Assembly (NCBI GenBank): GCA_039000515.1
Contig: JBCFYV010011164.1
Coordinates: forward strand, 50,321,192-50,385,191
Length of the DNA: 64,000 bases
Reading direction: 5' to 3'
Origin: Timema cristinae
Lineage: Eukaryota; Arthropoda; Insecta; Phasmatodea; Timematidae
Shown piece after piece: positions 1 through 10,345 of the stretch (its first letter is position 1; every line of letters begins with the position of its first letter). The notes beneath the pieces are model-generated. The model was not told the origin of the DNA and searched no databases. It saw only the letters and a program-made list of their open reading frames with translations. A program made the translations under genes and the position numbers.

Positions 1-58
1 CGAAGATGAGCACTGAAAGGATGGCCACGGCGACCAAGGGGTTGTGTTCGTCCACCAT
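1..58 (-). CDS. N-terminal coding exon of an unrecognised membrane or secreted protein (partial)
   Basis: Read leftward from an ATG at 58-56, the frame is open to the window edge. It gives about 19 residues: a short polar start (MVDEHNPL) followed by a hydrophobic stretch (VAVAILSVLIF) that looks like a signal anchor or first membrane segment. The start context (purine at -3, G at +4) is acceptable. The segment is GC-richer than its surroundings, as coding exons are here. I do not recognise the protein and the rest lies outside the window; a chance open frame this short cannot be excluded. Confidence 0.35.
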   Translation of the reverse strand, partial: MVDEHNPLVAVAILSVLIF

Positions 59-148
59 CGTCACCTCTTACTCTCTTGGGAGGATTTGGAATGATGGCGT
101 TCCACAGAGAGCTGTAGTGGAATAGAGGTAGAAAGGACAGTAGTTTGA

Positions 149-172
149 CTTATATAGGAAGCCCACTTCCGG
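149..172 (-). promoter_or_regulatory. Possible promoter upstream of the left-edge gene
   Basis: On the minus strand an ETS-type site CCGGAAGTGG (172-163) precedes a TATA-like TATATAAG (157-150), about 90-100 bases before the ATG at 58. Spacing and orientation would suit a promoter. However, these bases overlap the left terminus of a candidate MITE (155-416), so they may be transposon end sequence, co-opted or not. Confidence 0.25.
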
Positions 173-416
173 AAAACAACAATGAAACACACTGAAAGTA
201 GCGGGGATAAATCTGTCTTGTTGATTTATTAATATTATAACATTCGTCTAAAAGTTATCAAACGCTTCCAATAATACTTATACATGCAGTATATTATAGT
301 TTATTTTTACATTATTAATTAAATTGACTAATTATGCAAATGCAATAATTGTAATATTTTAATTTCCGCCATTGTGGCAACATAAATTTCCTGTTTTCAA
401 ATAATGGGCTTCCTAT
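155..416. mobile_element. Candidate MITE with imperfect terminal inverted repeats
   Basis: The left end (ATAGGAAGCCCA near 155) is mirrored by GGGCTTCCTAT near 404-414, with further imperfect pairing inward. A diverged copy of the right part, including the GCTTCCTATGAAAA end, is found in the same orientation at about 19285-19480 just before Lis-1 exon 5, so the sequence is interspersed. No coding capacity. Superfamily not assignable. Confidence 0.45.
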
Positions 417-430
417 GAAAACCCAGACTG

Positions 431-714
431 AAGATCTACAATATCCATCCGTCAGGTCAGAAGCTGTCACTTTGGGTAGATTGTATCGACACTGAAGGCG
501 TATACAGACTACGCTGACATTTCGTGTTAGCACGTGTTACGACGGTTTGGTGAAAAATCCACTCCACTGAATTATATGACAGTGCTCACACCTCCGTGAT
601 GTGTTGTGATATGTTATGTGTTATCTGACGCCGGCATGCGTGTTAACATATCGTGCTAGCTATGAGCCCGTGGCGTGAGGCTATATCCTCCCACCACGAT
701 ACCAACCAAGCGGC
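431..714. other. Intergenic, nothing recognised
   Basis: Mixed-composition DNA without convincing ORF, splice sites, RNA gene or repeat that I can match elsewhere in the window. Confidence 0.5.
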
Positions 715-790
715 CGACACCGTTAGTGATGTTAGAGCTAGCCTTTGCGGATAGAGGGTGCCATGTGGTCAGCACAACAAACACAACTGC
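715..790 (-). repeat. Repeat fragment shared with 51400-51480
   Basis: A block reading roughly GATAGAGGGTGCCATGTGGT followed by CAGCAC recurs as its reverse complement (GTGCTGACCACATGACACCC and onward) near 51430-51475. There it lies next to a SINE body, so this is probably a fragment of an interspersed SINE-like repeat. Confidence 0.45.
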
Positions 791-1210
791 CGTTAATCTC
801 AGTTTTCTAAACAGGATCCGCTACATATGTATTTAAATAGCTCCTAATTTGTCCTCATGAGGCTAAGTTTGGCCCGTTACAGACCCACTAAATAACAAAT
901 AAATCTGGAAGCGCTCGGGACCTCTGATTCTGTAGCCATAAACTCTGACCGACAAACAAAGATCTGTCTCCCAGTGTTACAAACTGACCTCTCCACTGCC
1001 TGTCCCACCAGTTCTACCAACCCCGGTACAGTCCCCAGCCTGAATTCCCCCAGAAATCCCCATAAGTCATTATAGACCGCACAAGGGGGTGGGTAGTATT
1101 CCCACTCCCGAATTTCATCCCAAAAAATTTTTATTTCCCCCCCTTCTTCCGAATCCCTCACCAGAAAGGGCTGAAAAGCCCTCTGGAAAAAGGTCACCTT
1201 CAATTCCCGT

Positions 1211-1243
1211 CAGGGTTACGTATGAATTTCATACGTAATCCTG
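1211..1243 (+). other. Hairpin, module copy 1
   Basis: Arms 1211-1226 and 1228-1243 pair over 16 positions with a single G-T wobble (1215/1239). Followed directly by GGCGGAGTACTAAT. Confidence 0.65.
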
Positions 1244-1588
1244 GCGGAGTACTAATCGTCCCCCCGAACCGACCCCGGAGACTCGCTGGGTACATGACCG
1301 TGTCATGTCCGGTCGTCGAACCGGGGTAGGTCGGTTCCGAATCCATCCCTCTTTTTTGGTTTCCCCTTCTCTATAGCCGTCTCCTGACCCTTCTTCATGC
1401 GTTTCCTCTCTCTCCCTCGCCCCGTTTTCGCTCCACAGCCCTTTTCACAATTCCTGTCACCTCCCGCGTCTCGCGGGGGGAACCTTCACTCCAACCGGTC
1501 CAATAATTTTTATTTGTCCCCATCTTTGGTTTCCCACACCCTGTGCGGCAAAAATCGCCCACAGGATAAAGTTTATTTTATTTTCCCT

Positions 1589-1623
1589 CCAGGGCTACGT
1601 ATGAGATATCTGCGTAGCCCTGG
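1589..1623 (+). other. Hairpin, module copy 2
   Basis: Arms 1589-1599 and 1613-1623 pair perfectly over 11 positions. Relative to copy 1 a T-A pair has become C-G and the G-T wobble a G-C pair. Again followed by GGCGGAGTACTAAT. Confidence 0.65.
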
Positions 1624-2045
1624 CGGAGTACTAATGTTTTTCTCCGACCGACCCCGGCGGCTCACCCGACCGGGGCCACTACTCCTCCGCTATTTCATTA
1701 CCTATTCCTGTGTTTCTTTTTCTCCCTCCTTTGTTTCTGCTTCTGCTCCCTCTCTATCCTTTGTACTGTATGTATTTTTTAACGGTCCTGGCGACCCAAC
1801 ATGTGCTATGGGGTGGGTTTTTATACTTACTTTCCCACCCCCAACCTATGGATAGCAATCTTCAGCCCGCCAGGGCGCCATTGTTTTTTCTTGTTGAGTT
1901 TTGTACTGTATGTCCATGTCGTGTCCGTTTTCGAGAGTCCTTCGGGGCTGGTGTTAACTGTCTGTCCTTTATGTTTCATATGTTTTTATTACTGTTTATC
2001 CTGATATATGTGTTACAATTATGAAATAAAACGCTTACAAACAAA

Positions 2046-2863
2046 CATAAATTAAAAATATATAAATAGGTGTGACTCTTTTAGTGTAGTATGTTAAACA
2101 GGCAGATTGGACAACTACAATTGAATATCAATATTTTGATAATTTACGACAGTAGAAAAGAAAGAAAGAAGTAATATTAACATATTTAAAAGTAATCTAC
2201 CTCAAACTTTATTTTCCCTGACTAGGTGAAATCTGATACAATCACGTGTCTCCCTAAATTGAAACACATGGTTGTTCGAAAGATATTGTCTTTTGATAAA
2301 TATTGTAGCGGATATCAAAGAAGAGGATTAACATTGTCATATTTATGAATAAAATACTTTAACGCATACTCGTTGCCATTGGATGATGTCGGATGGATTC
2401 GCATAGATTTGCCATGCTGCCTACAAGAAAAATATTGTAAAGGACGTCTATATCGCACATTCTCATAAAAATAATAGCTGAGCCTAAAGAATATAATTAA
2501 AACGGATATATTTAAATAGAAGATGCTTCGGTATATACTCACCATTTCAAGATGTTCTCGGATTAGTTCACCACGTTTTAGAAAAGAAAATGATTCAATG
2601 ATTGCGGCCTAACTTCAGCCGCACGTGATTTCATTACAACATCTGATGAAGAAAGAAGCGTAGAGTGAACTCGAACCAGTGACCCGCTTGCCCTTCAGAG
2701 AAGACTAGCGGCCGTACAATGAAATATGTTTCCCCCCTTCCCCGCAATCGGTTCTCCCTGCTTCGTTTTCCTTTCTCCCCACCTTCCTCTCTCTCTCTTT
2801 TTTTTCTATGTTTCTGAGTTTATCACCTATTTTGTTTTGTTCCGTTCAAGTCAAATTTTATAG
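2046..2863. other. Intergenic; possible degenerate SINE near 2640-2715
   Basis: AT-rich DNA without a convincing gene. On the minus strand around 2680 a GGTTCGAGTTC box-B-like sequence is present, but I cannot find a matching box A, so only a weak tRNA-derived SINE remnant is suggested. Confidence 0.35.
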
Positions 2864-2890
2864 TATAAAAAGGCTGCTTCTCAGATTCAC
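2864..2890 (+). promoter_or_regulatory. TATA-like core promoter, owner unknown
   Basis: TATAAAAAGG at 2864-2873 is followed after about 20-25 bases by initiator-like TCAGATTC and TCACATC. A 20-codon ORF starts at 2966 (ATGGAGTCTCGG) and stops quickly. It could be an LTR-type or gene promoter, but no downstream gene or paired LTR was recognised. Confidence 0.25.
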
Positions 2891-3419
2891 ATCATCGCAA
2901 AATACTACAACCCAGAGTCGAAGGAGGAACCTCTATAACTTTACTCAACGAAGGAACCCGTGATAATGGAGTCTCGGCCGTCGGATTCACCGCTGCGCCG
3001 GCCAGGAGGATATTCTTCAACTACTTAAGTATCCTGGCAACATCTTTAAATTCGTCTGACTTAGAGTCTATTTTTCTTTGTTAAAAAACTAGACAATGTC
3101 TACCGAGACATGTTTGATATTATTTATGTTCTGTTTCTATAGTCGAAGGCGACTTTCATTTGTTGGATAGTTTTATACTATGTCGAAGTGACAGTTAAAA
3201 CCGTTTCAAGTCTTGTTGACCTCAGAATTAAAAGGTTAATTTACTTGATTAAATATTGTGTCCTCCTGTATGAAGGATAAGTGTCATTATGACTAGTATT
3301 TAGTGTCCTTTAGACGTGGTATATCAGTCCTAGCGACTATGCTTCTCTGTATCCTTATGATACAACCTTTATATTGTGAGCCTTTGGCTTCAAATGTAGT
3401 AAGGTCTTACACTTATTAA
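2891..3419. other. Intergenic, nothing recognised
   Basis: No supported coding, RNA or repeat feature beyond the short ORF after the TATA-like site. Confidence 0.45.
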
Positions 3420-4145
3420 CCACCACAAGTTCCATTCATTTATTCTGAGCCAATGTTTCTCATGACGCCGTGGACGTCATGTGCATTGTTTAAATTTTGT
3501 ACGGCTACAACCAGGCTGTCTGTCTTGTTTTCAAAAAACCAGTTGGGTTAATAGAGTTCTATGTTTTGTGTTGATCAAGTAGTCACGTTTCACGAGCGGT
3601 ATTAGCTTGGGTGGGCAAACCGCGGAACTCCGCTTGTGTCATAATGGGATCCTGCGCAAATAATACTTTTGTCTTTGCCTGTTTTTTGGCTCCTATTGTT
3701 TTGGTGTTCTTTTTAGGTGTAATTCCTATTAGCATTGATTGTACTATGAATGCTCTGGCAGTACCACCAATAGGGAAAGGGACCAGCCATATACCTGTTA
3801 ATCGCATCTGTTTGCTAGCCATCAACCACTGTTATCTACAGATCTTTTATTATAAACCAAAAGTGTTTTAAGGATATTGTCTTAAGATCCAGTCAAGCTA
3901 ACTGATTTAAGTCTATATGTATAATCTTGTCCAATACCATTATGTTAATTACTACTTAATTGTTTTCTCCTTTAGAAAACACCTGCCTGTAGCCTGGGTC
4001 CAGCTCAGCCCTTGTAGCTACAGCAAGGCAATCAAATCTCACAAAGTCTTATTAACTGAAACAAGCTTCAAACTTGTAATCTTTAACATTATTGTAAACC
4101 TAATTCTTATTATTTCTGTTACAATAAATTTATTTATTATTAAAT
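3420..4145 (+). repeat. Tandem duplication, copy A
   Basis: This ~0.73 kb segment is repeated, diverged, at 4220-5235. Shared landmarks in order are CACAAGTTCCATT, CATGACGCC then ACGTCATG, GGCTAC.ACCAGG, CGCAAATAATACT, GTACTATGAA.GCTC, a TTTAGAAA boundary, CCTG then GCCCTTGTAGC, and a closing AATAAA. The TTTAG boundary followed by conserved sequence and AATAAA looks like a 3'-terminal exon. No open frame is conserved between the copies, so this is a duplicated non-coding or decayed transcript unit. Confidence 0.6.
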
Positions 4146-4219
4146 AATTTATCTTTACATTTATATTTCACCTCTGGCTTAGAAAGTTATAATGTCCTAG
4201 TTTTTGACTTATAAGAACA

Positions 4220-5235
4220 CTTCCACAAGTTCCATTAATCTTTTTGAGTCAAAGTTCTTCATGACGCCTTGTACGTCATGGCCATCAGTTAAAGTTATGG
4301 ACGGCTACTACCAGGTTGTCGGCTTAATTCTTATTACTGTTCAGTTGATAGATACCAATGTTTTGGGCTGGCCAAGTAGTTACGCTTCACGTACTGTATT
4401 AGTTTGGGTGCGCAACCCAGGGAACTGCTCTAGAATCATAGTGGGGCTCGCGCAAATAATACTCTTTTATTTTTGCCTTTTAATTGGCTCCCATTGTTTG
4501 AGTTGCTCTCAATGCACTTGCTATTAAAACTTTATGTACTATGAAGGCTCCGGTAGTACCAAAGGGGAATACGACCGGCCATAGTACCCTATTGTTGACA
4601 CCTGTTTTATAGCCTTCTAAGTGACCTGGTGGTCTAGGGGTAAGGTGTCAGACTTCTGTGCTGGCGGCCGGGGTTCAATCCTCGTTCCCGGCACAGATTT
4701 ATCTGATTACCAAACCCTTCCTTCACCTCTGACAAGACATCTTGTGAATGTGGGGAATACCAGGCCTCCACCGTGGTTCGGATTCCACGTTAAACTGTAG
4801 GTCCTTCATTTCATCTCACTATCACCCTACCATTACACATTAGCGTAAGTGCGTATAACCCGAACGGGTAGTAAGACGCGGTGCTAATAATAATAATATA
4901 GCCTTCTACTGCTGTTTAAAGAAACCGATATTCCTGATTATTCTACATGTTTAATGGATATTATTATGAAAGCCTAATCAAGCAAAACTGTTTAAGTTAC
5001 ATGCATATCTTGTTCACTATCTCTGTTAGTAATTATATTATTGTTCTCCCTTTTTAGAAATACTTCTACCTGTGGCCTGGCGACTGCACTGCCCTTGTAG
5101 CCACTGTCAATACCTCTCTATTCTCAAGCCTAATTGTTTCAATCAAACCTCAAATGTATCACTTTCAATATCATTGTAAATCTTCATATCTTCAATATCT
5201 TTTATTGTTTAATAAATCTATCTATTGTTTAATCT
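4220..5235 (+). repeat. Tandem duplication, copy B (interrupted by a SINE)
   Basis: Diverged second copy of 3420-4145, in the same order and orientation. A full SINE at 4620-4897 is inserted within it, so the insertion came after the duplication. Ends with AATAAA near 5210. Confidence 0.6.
4620..4897 (+). mobile_element. tRNA-derived SINE, family 1, full length
   Basis: The tRNA-like head carries box A (TGGTCTAGGGG) and box B (GGTTCAATCCT), followed by a body and the tail ATAACCCGAACGGGTAGTAA with a (TAA)n end. It is flanked by an exact 11-bp target-site duplication ATAGCCTTCTA at 4609-4619 and 4898-4908. Other full copies are at 26707, 39915 and 47744 (minus). Confidence 0.9.
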
Positions 5236-5287
5236 TTATTATTTACTATTAAAATATATAGCCCGCGCAGCTCCGTTAAAAGGTTAC

Positions 5288-5682
5288 AATACGATAAAAT
5301 AATCATAAAATCATTTATTATATATATACAAAAATACAGGTATTTTCTCTTTTCCAAGTAAATACGATGCTTGTATTAACAGGTTTTAATGTATTCTCTA
5401 TATTACACCAAATAGAAATTGAAAACATTCCAAAACGAAGAATAAGTACTTTTAATTATGTTTAAAATATTGTTTTATAGGATAAAAATAAATAATTAAA
5501 ATTAATGAAATAGTGTGAGAAAACTTAAGTTTACATTATTTTTAATGTAAAATACAACATGTAATTAAAAAAACTTAACATTTAGAACAAAACAGTGGTG
5601 TTTTACTAGTGTTGGCAATCCAAAACCTAAACATATGATTTTTGAATTATTGTCATTCAAGTAAAAACCTATCGTGAACAGA
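5288..5682 (+). repeat. Interspersed repeat, inverted copy at 42522-42888
   Basis: From AATACGATAAAATAATC to CCTATCGTGAACAGA this segment is matched in reverse complement at 42522-42888, with landmarks TTTCTCTTTTCCAAGTAAAT, TAATTATGTTTAAAATATTG and CCTAAACATATGATTTT in the same order. It is non-coding, its family is unknown and no clear target duplications are seen. Confidence 0.75.
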
Positions 5683-7344
5683 CTCTATGACCGGTTCAAT
5701 CTGGGAGTGGCATATTAGCCAGTAAGGCCATCACTCTAGTTAGTTTGGTAACATTACGAGAAGATGTGAGTTTAAAAATTTCGAAGAAATAGGTAATAAA
5801 TGAAGAAAAAACAAAGTTTAAAATAAAGCTACTTTATTTATCAAACTGTCAAAATAGCATTATGTGTCCCTGTAGTATACTTTCTTTGAGCGAATTAAGC
5901 AGTGATGTATTTGACAGTTGTCATTGTAAAGAAGTTTTGTGTTATTATATACATATTTTTATGCAACAATAAACATCTTTAATTCATTTTTAGTACATGG
6001 GACAGCAAAATTGTTCAACAGTTCAATATACAAATTGTCATACTTTTTTATTACAATAATAATTTTTATTAATACAAAACATGTCTTTTTTTTTTGTTTT
6101 AATAAGGTCATTAGCTTGAAGGTAAGTAATATAGAACCTTTTATTTTGTATTTTCTAGTTTTTAGGTTCCTCGGCTATCAGGCCTTGAAAAAACTGAAAA
6201 CATTTTATTAACACGCATAACCTAAAAATAAACATTCTGTGATTATAACCTTTTACACTTTGTATTCAGAGATTATACGATCCTTACCACTGATTTTATC
6301 ACGTTCACATATAAAACTTAAGTTCAATAAATAACACAACGCTTGTTATAATTACTACAATAATAATAATTGTCCATACCAGTGGACTAGTGTTTATGGG
6401 AGCCGACTGCAGGTATGATATATATTGGTTCGGACTAAAGAGTGGTTATTAAAATAAGGTTACATACCGAGGTTTATTTGTTTGTGTTCGCTTACGTCAG
6501 AAGAATCGGTGGTGGTCGTTAAAAGTTTAGTTTTAAATTAATTTCGGGTGTGGGCGGAATTTTGAATTGAATGTATTCCTCAAAGAACATACAAACTACT
6601 TGAGAAAAAGCATACCGTTAGTGTTGAAGTTTAAAAATTAGTTTAACATCTTACCGCCTAGCGCTAGAAATCACTAGTACGATGGTGTGATTGAATGCAG
6701 AGATCGCATCACACTATATTATAATTTATATTAACTATTTATTTCAAGGTCACTTGTTGGAAAGAGGAAAGAGAAGGAGTAAAGAGAGAATCTAAGTGAC
6801 CTACAGAGAGGCATTTAATAGGAGGGTGGAGAAAACTCGAAGCAATCCTTTTGTAGATATAACTTATTAATTACTAGTTAAAACCATCAGTTCTTGATGT
6901 AAAAACACACATACAACCGGTTTGTAATTATGTTTAGTTTGTTTGTATAAATAACTAAAAATAAATAGGAGAGAGTAAGTAGCCCCAGGCGCGACGAGAG
7001 AGAAGAATCCGCTAGCCCGATCAGGAGCGGAGAAGGAATTTCTCCGAGGAAATAATAGAAATCCCACATCCTCCGGTCTGCTTCGTGGTCTTGAGAAACT
7101 CTCGGGAACTGTTTGGGCTAGGTGAGTACCGCCCGCCCTGAAGTTGTCAGTCTGCGGGGAGAGACCAAACTGGAGGGCCGGTAGCAGCCACTGTCCGCTC
7201 CTGTCAACGAAACATAATATGGATTACTGTTAGTGTTCACAACGGGGAGTCATCGCACGTGGCAGAGTGCTTAGAGGAGTCGGATATGGGGTACTCTAGT
7301 TCAATTCCTTATTTTTCTTACGAATGAACGCATGGAAACTCGTT
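5683..7344. other. Intergenic; possible non-coding exon ending at 7121
   Basis: Mostly AT-rich. A GC-richer block at about 6980-7240 contains a strong donor-like junction (CTAG|GTGAGT, exon end 7121) on the plus strand. It could be a 5' UTR exon of a plus-strand gene such as Lis-1, whose first visible exon has an acceptor at 15310, but nothing proves the link. No other feature recognised. Confidence 0.25.
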
Positions 7345-7590
7345 CCGGTGGCCGCATGGTCTAAGGCGCTACTATCGCAGTAGGCTAGACTGCCGATGAC
7401 GGAGAGATCAGAGGTTCAAAACTAGGTCGAGTGTACTGAGGATAGTTTTTCCAAAGTGGTTTTTCACGTTCCCTCAACGCAAATGCAGGTACACTTATAT
7501 AAATATTGCCTTCCCAATCCATAAAACCGTTAGCGTAATTAGAACATAAGCGCATAAACTGAGCGGGTAGAAAGACGCGACCTAAAAAAA
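7345..7590 (+). mobile_element. tRNA-derived SINE, variant head, shared body and tail
   Basis: Box A-like TGGTCTAAGGCG and box B-like GGTTCAAAACT are followed by the body seen in family 2 (TTTTTCCAAAGTGG, CCCTCAACGCAAATGC) and a decayed version of the ...GCGGGTAG.AAGACGCG tail. Confidence 0.7.
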
Positions 7591-7885
7591 AGAAAATTGC
7601 AACTCCTTTTAGAAATACAAACTTTTTTGCGGTCAACATTGATAATAGTTTACAATAATATTAGTGTTATTTTACATGTTCTGATAGTAGCTATCAAAAG
7701 TGACAGTTGTAGATCACATGACTTGACGTATGAATACGTGAAAGTACATCTAGTAGTGTTTCCTAGCTATCAGATAATGTATCCACTCGTAAAGATACCG
7801 TTTGTATTTTCTAGCACACCTTATTACCCATCCTGGCTATACACATTAACAGGGTAGTGATGAGTAAGGGTGAGTATAAAGAAAT

Positions 7886-8060
7886 GTACTCAAATTTTAA
7901 TGAAGGGAGAGAGAGAAAGAATTAGGGAAACGACACCCTTAGTACATCAGGTCGGGGATTAAAACCTCAACCTCCCCATTAGCGGAAAACCAGGTTTACG
8001 AGCCTGACATTTAATTCGCATGTCCACCGATGCATATGGGGTCGACTTGTTAAACCCTTG
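7886..8060 (-). mobile_element. Degenerate tRNA-derived SINE
   Basis: On the minus strand a head (CATCGGTGGACATGCG, then GGGGAGGTTGAGGTTTTAAT) and body words (TTTCCCTAATT) match the family-2 layout in diverged form. Confidence 0.45.
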
Positions 8061-8112
8061 ATTTTTATAGATATTTTTGATAATTTGGCTTAACAACAAG
8101 GTTATTCATATA

Positions 8113-8238
8113 TCAGTGGCCACGTGGTCTAAGGCGTCACTCTTACGAAGTTTGGGATTCAAATCCCAGCCTGAAGCTTTTCTCCCTCCAATCTTTCTGT
8201 GTGCAATTGCGAGTGCACTCCTCCTTTATCCCTTATTA
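8113..8238 (+). mobile_element. SINE, TGGTCTAAGGCG head, truncated tail
   Basis: Head with box A (TGGTCTAAGGCG) and box B (GGATTCAAATCCC) and a short body. Its AAT-type tail runs directly into the inverted SINE that begins at 8239, making a tail-to-tail pair. Confidence 0.6.
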
Positions 8239-8513
8239 GTGTAATAATAATAATATAATACTTAACACCGCGTCTTACTACCCGTTCGGGTTATACGCCT
8301 ACCTACTATTTACACTAATGGGTTAGGAATTTAGAAGGTTGAATATAGAGGAAATGAACCCGCACTTGCGTGGTGAAAGAGTGGAAAGCCATTTAGGGAA
8401 AACCACCCTTGTTTCACCCGACCGAGATTTGAACCTCGTTCTCCCCGTCCTCGGCAGTAAAGCTCAACACGAATCTAGCGCGTTAGCCAACTACGCCACT
8501 GAGGCGGGTATTA
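8239..8513 (-). mobile_element. tRNA-derived SINE, family 2
   Basis: Read on the minus strand: head GCGTAGTTGGCTAACGCG, box B GGTTCAAATCTCGG, body GGTTTTCCCTAAATGG, tail ATAACCCGAACGGGTAGTAA then GACGCGGTGTTAA. The same family is cleanly inserted at 17506-17755. Confidence 0.85.
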
Positions 8514-9164
8514 GTGTAAGCGAGTGCCCCAACGGGTAGTAAGATCCGGAACCAATACAAACAACATTAGGCCTGTGGTTTGATTTAATAGGTAGGGATG
8601 AGAATGATACTTTAGAGGAAATGCAACCCCATTAATGTGAAGAATAGATGGGGGATATATCACAGTCATTACATTCTAACCTACCCTGAGACTGACGTCT
8701 TATACCATGTGGCCATCGTTGAGTGGAGCTATACATTTAGTAAACATCTAAAGCTGGGCGTGTATTAATAAGCGTACTGTCATTGTTAGTGTGTAAGTCA
8801 TGCAATGATATAAGCTGTGCATTTAGATGATGTACGTTAACTAGCCAATAAATTGTTTAATGATATGCTTTAGTATTTATTTAGCTACTATTAATTTAGA
8901 TCTATTCTAAGGAAGAAGGAGAAGTATGAGTTATTTTAAGGAAAAGCACAAAGACTCGCCTGCTGAGACGTCGAGAAATAACATTGTTGGAAAGAAAAAT
9001 ATATTTAGCCCACCCGGTAATACACGGGCTCACAAAACTAATAACTCTTCCGAAGGTATAATCAGTTCTCGGTAATGTTGACCTTTTCTTGCAATTAAAA
9101 GTGTATTCGCCTCGTGAATATGTCTCATTTTGACAATTAGTGAAGCCGATTTTCGTCAGATTGC
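8514..9164. other. Intergenic, nothing recognised
   Basis: AT-rich; no ORF, RNA gene or repeat that I can support. Confidence 0.5.
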
Positions 9165-9420
9165 CACTGAGGTGACAAAATACGAGCTAGATGGATACTG
9201 AAATGTTTTATCCTGACCAATAAGCAAACAAAGCTATGGACGTTAAACTCGCATTGAATTGGTCGACGTTGACGGGGGAGTCTATGTTCGAACCCCGTCT
9301 GGGTGCAATAAAGACGATGTACCATTGTTGTACATTGATGTGCATAGCGGTATTTCCAACTTATGCTCACGCTAGTGCAGGTGCTATTCCTCTAATTTTT
9401 CTTCCTCATCCTTACTCCAC
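9165..9420 (+). mobile_element. Degenerate tRNA-derived SINE
   Basis: Contains box B-like GTTCGAACCCCGTCTGGGTG preceded by GACGGGGGAG, the same head-to-box-B grammar as family 2, with a decayed body (TTATGCTCACGC, CTTCCTCATCC). Confidence 0.5.
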
Positions 9421-9488
9421 ATATTAATTAAACTCGTGTGTTTAAAAAAAAATTAAAAATAAACGTAAGCAAATAATAAGTAACGTAC

Positions 9489-10345
9489 CTCTGCCCCGAT
9501 CTCGGCGAATGTTGGCACAGTCCTTGGTTTCCGGCCCGGCTGCAAGGCTCCAGTCCGGACCCCAGCAGTTGCTTCAGTCGGCTCCTCTCCTTGTCTTCAA
9601 CCTCCGAGAGCTTCTTGTCCTGTGAGAAGTCAATCAACTTCCCTGTCTTCACCCTCTTATTCTCCGCCGAGGATTCCTCCGCTTCTTTGGCAGGTTCCTC
9701 TGGTAAAGACTCTCCTGAAGACTCTCAGAGGACTCTTCAGACGAATCCTTTGTTGAAGACTCCTCTGATGACGTACCTTTCTCTTCCGACACTGCAGGTA
9801 CGATGTTTTCTAAGGAAGGAGGCGCCGTGGTAGGTTCAGAGGGGTTGGCGTCTTCCTTCTCGCCGTCAGCCTTCGAGGTTATCATCTCTGGGGACTGAGC
9901 CATGGGCACCTCATCATCGATCCTAGAGGAAACCTGTTGTTGGTGTGGGCTTCTTTCTGAAGAGGCACTTTGATGGACTTGACGTCCAAGCCCGCCTTAT
10001 AAGGGGACTTTGCGATCAGGAGGTCCGCCACGGCAGCTTTGATCTCCTCCTTTGTCGGGCTAACTTCCTTTCCCTGATCGCTATTTTTCTCTTCTTCGTC
10101 GGTGACCGCGTGATGCGACTTCACCAGCATGTTGCGTTTCGGTTCGGACTTGGGACGGGCGTTTTGGAAGCGAAGTCTAAGAGGTTTATCCCCGAAGACC
10201 CACTACTAGGGATCAGGACGATTATAAAGTTCTCGAGGTGCGCATGAATGTTATACTCCCCTTCCTGCCTCTGGTCGTACTTGAGAGGGTGCGCCAGGGA
10301 GCCCACCAGGACACACGACAACAGCACCGTGGTGATCTTCTGCAT
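9489..10345 (-). CDS. First exon of a secreted acidic protein, carrying at least four frameshifts
   Basis: From ATG at 10345 the minus strand encodes a signal peptide (MQKITTVLLSCVLVGSLA, cleavage before HPL), a QRQEGEYNIHAHLENFIIV segment, then a long Glu/Ser/Lys-rich low-complexity region, a basic stretch (ENKRVKTGKLIDFSQDKK), and an end near PTFAEIGAE. A good donor follows (GCAGAG|GTACGT, exon end 9489). The coding signal moves frame about four times (near 10170, 9945, 9720 and 9565), each time in the -1 sense, and each piece continues the composition of the last. No stop is needed inside the stitched path. This layout reminds me of insect secreted proteins of unknown function, but I cannot name a family. 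Either base deletions in the assembly or a decaying gene would explain it. The next exon was not found. Confidence 0.55.

Larger units (their letters stand above)
877..2045 (+). repeat. GC-rich structured repeat, probably the 3' region of a retrotransposon
   Basis: This stretch differs sharply in composition from the AT-rich flanks. It contains two copies of one module: a long hairpin, then GGCGGAGTACTAAT, then an ACCCCGG...CCGGGG stem (about 1211-1333 and 1589-1677). More inverted repeats follow (CTATGGGGTGGG with CCCACCCCCAACC near 1806-1850; GTCCTGGCG with CGCCAGGGC near 1785-1880). It ends with an AATAAA-like signal near 2024-2030. Open frames on both strands (for example 877-1203 minus, 1397-1855 plus) look like by-products of composition and resemble no protein I know. 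A LINE 3' UTR is the most likely identity, but no coding part is attached. Confidence 0.45.

Noticed and set aside
1397..2024. Overlapping plus-strand open frames of 152, 104 and 67 codons
   Set aside because: Pyrimidine-rich composition without family resemblance; they overlap each other and the hairpin modules.
2864..3600. Solo LTR suggested by the TATA box and following leader
   Set aside because: No matching second LTR, TG...CA ends or target duplication could be identified.
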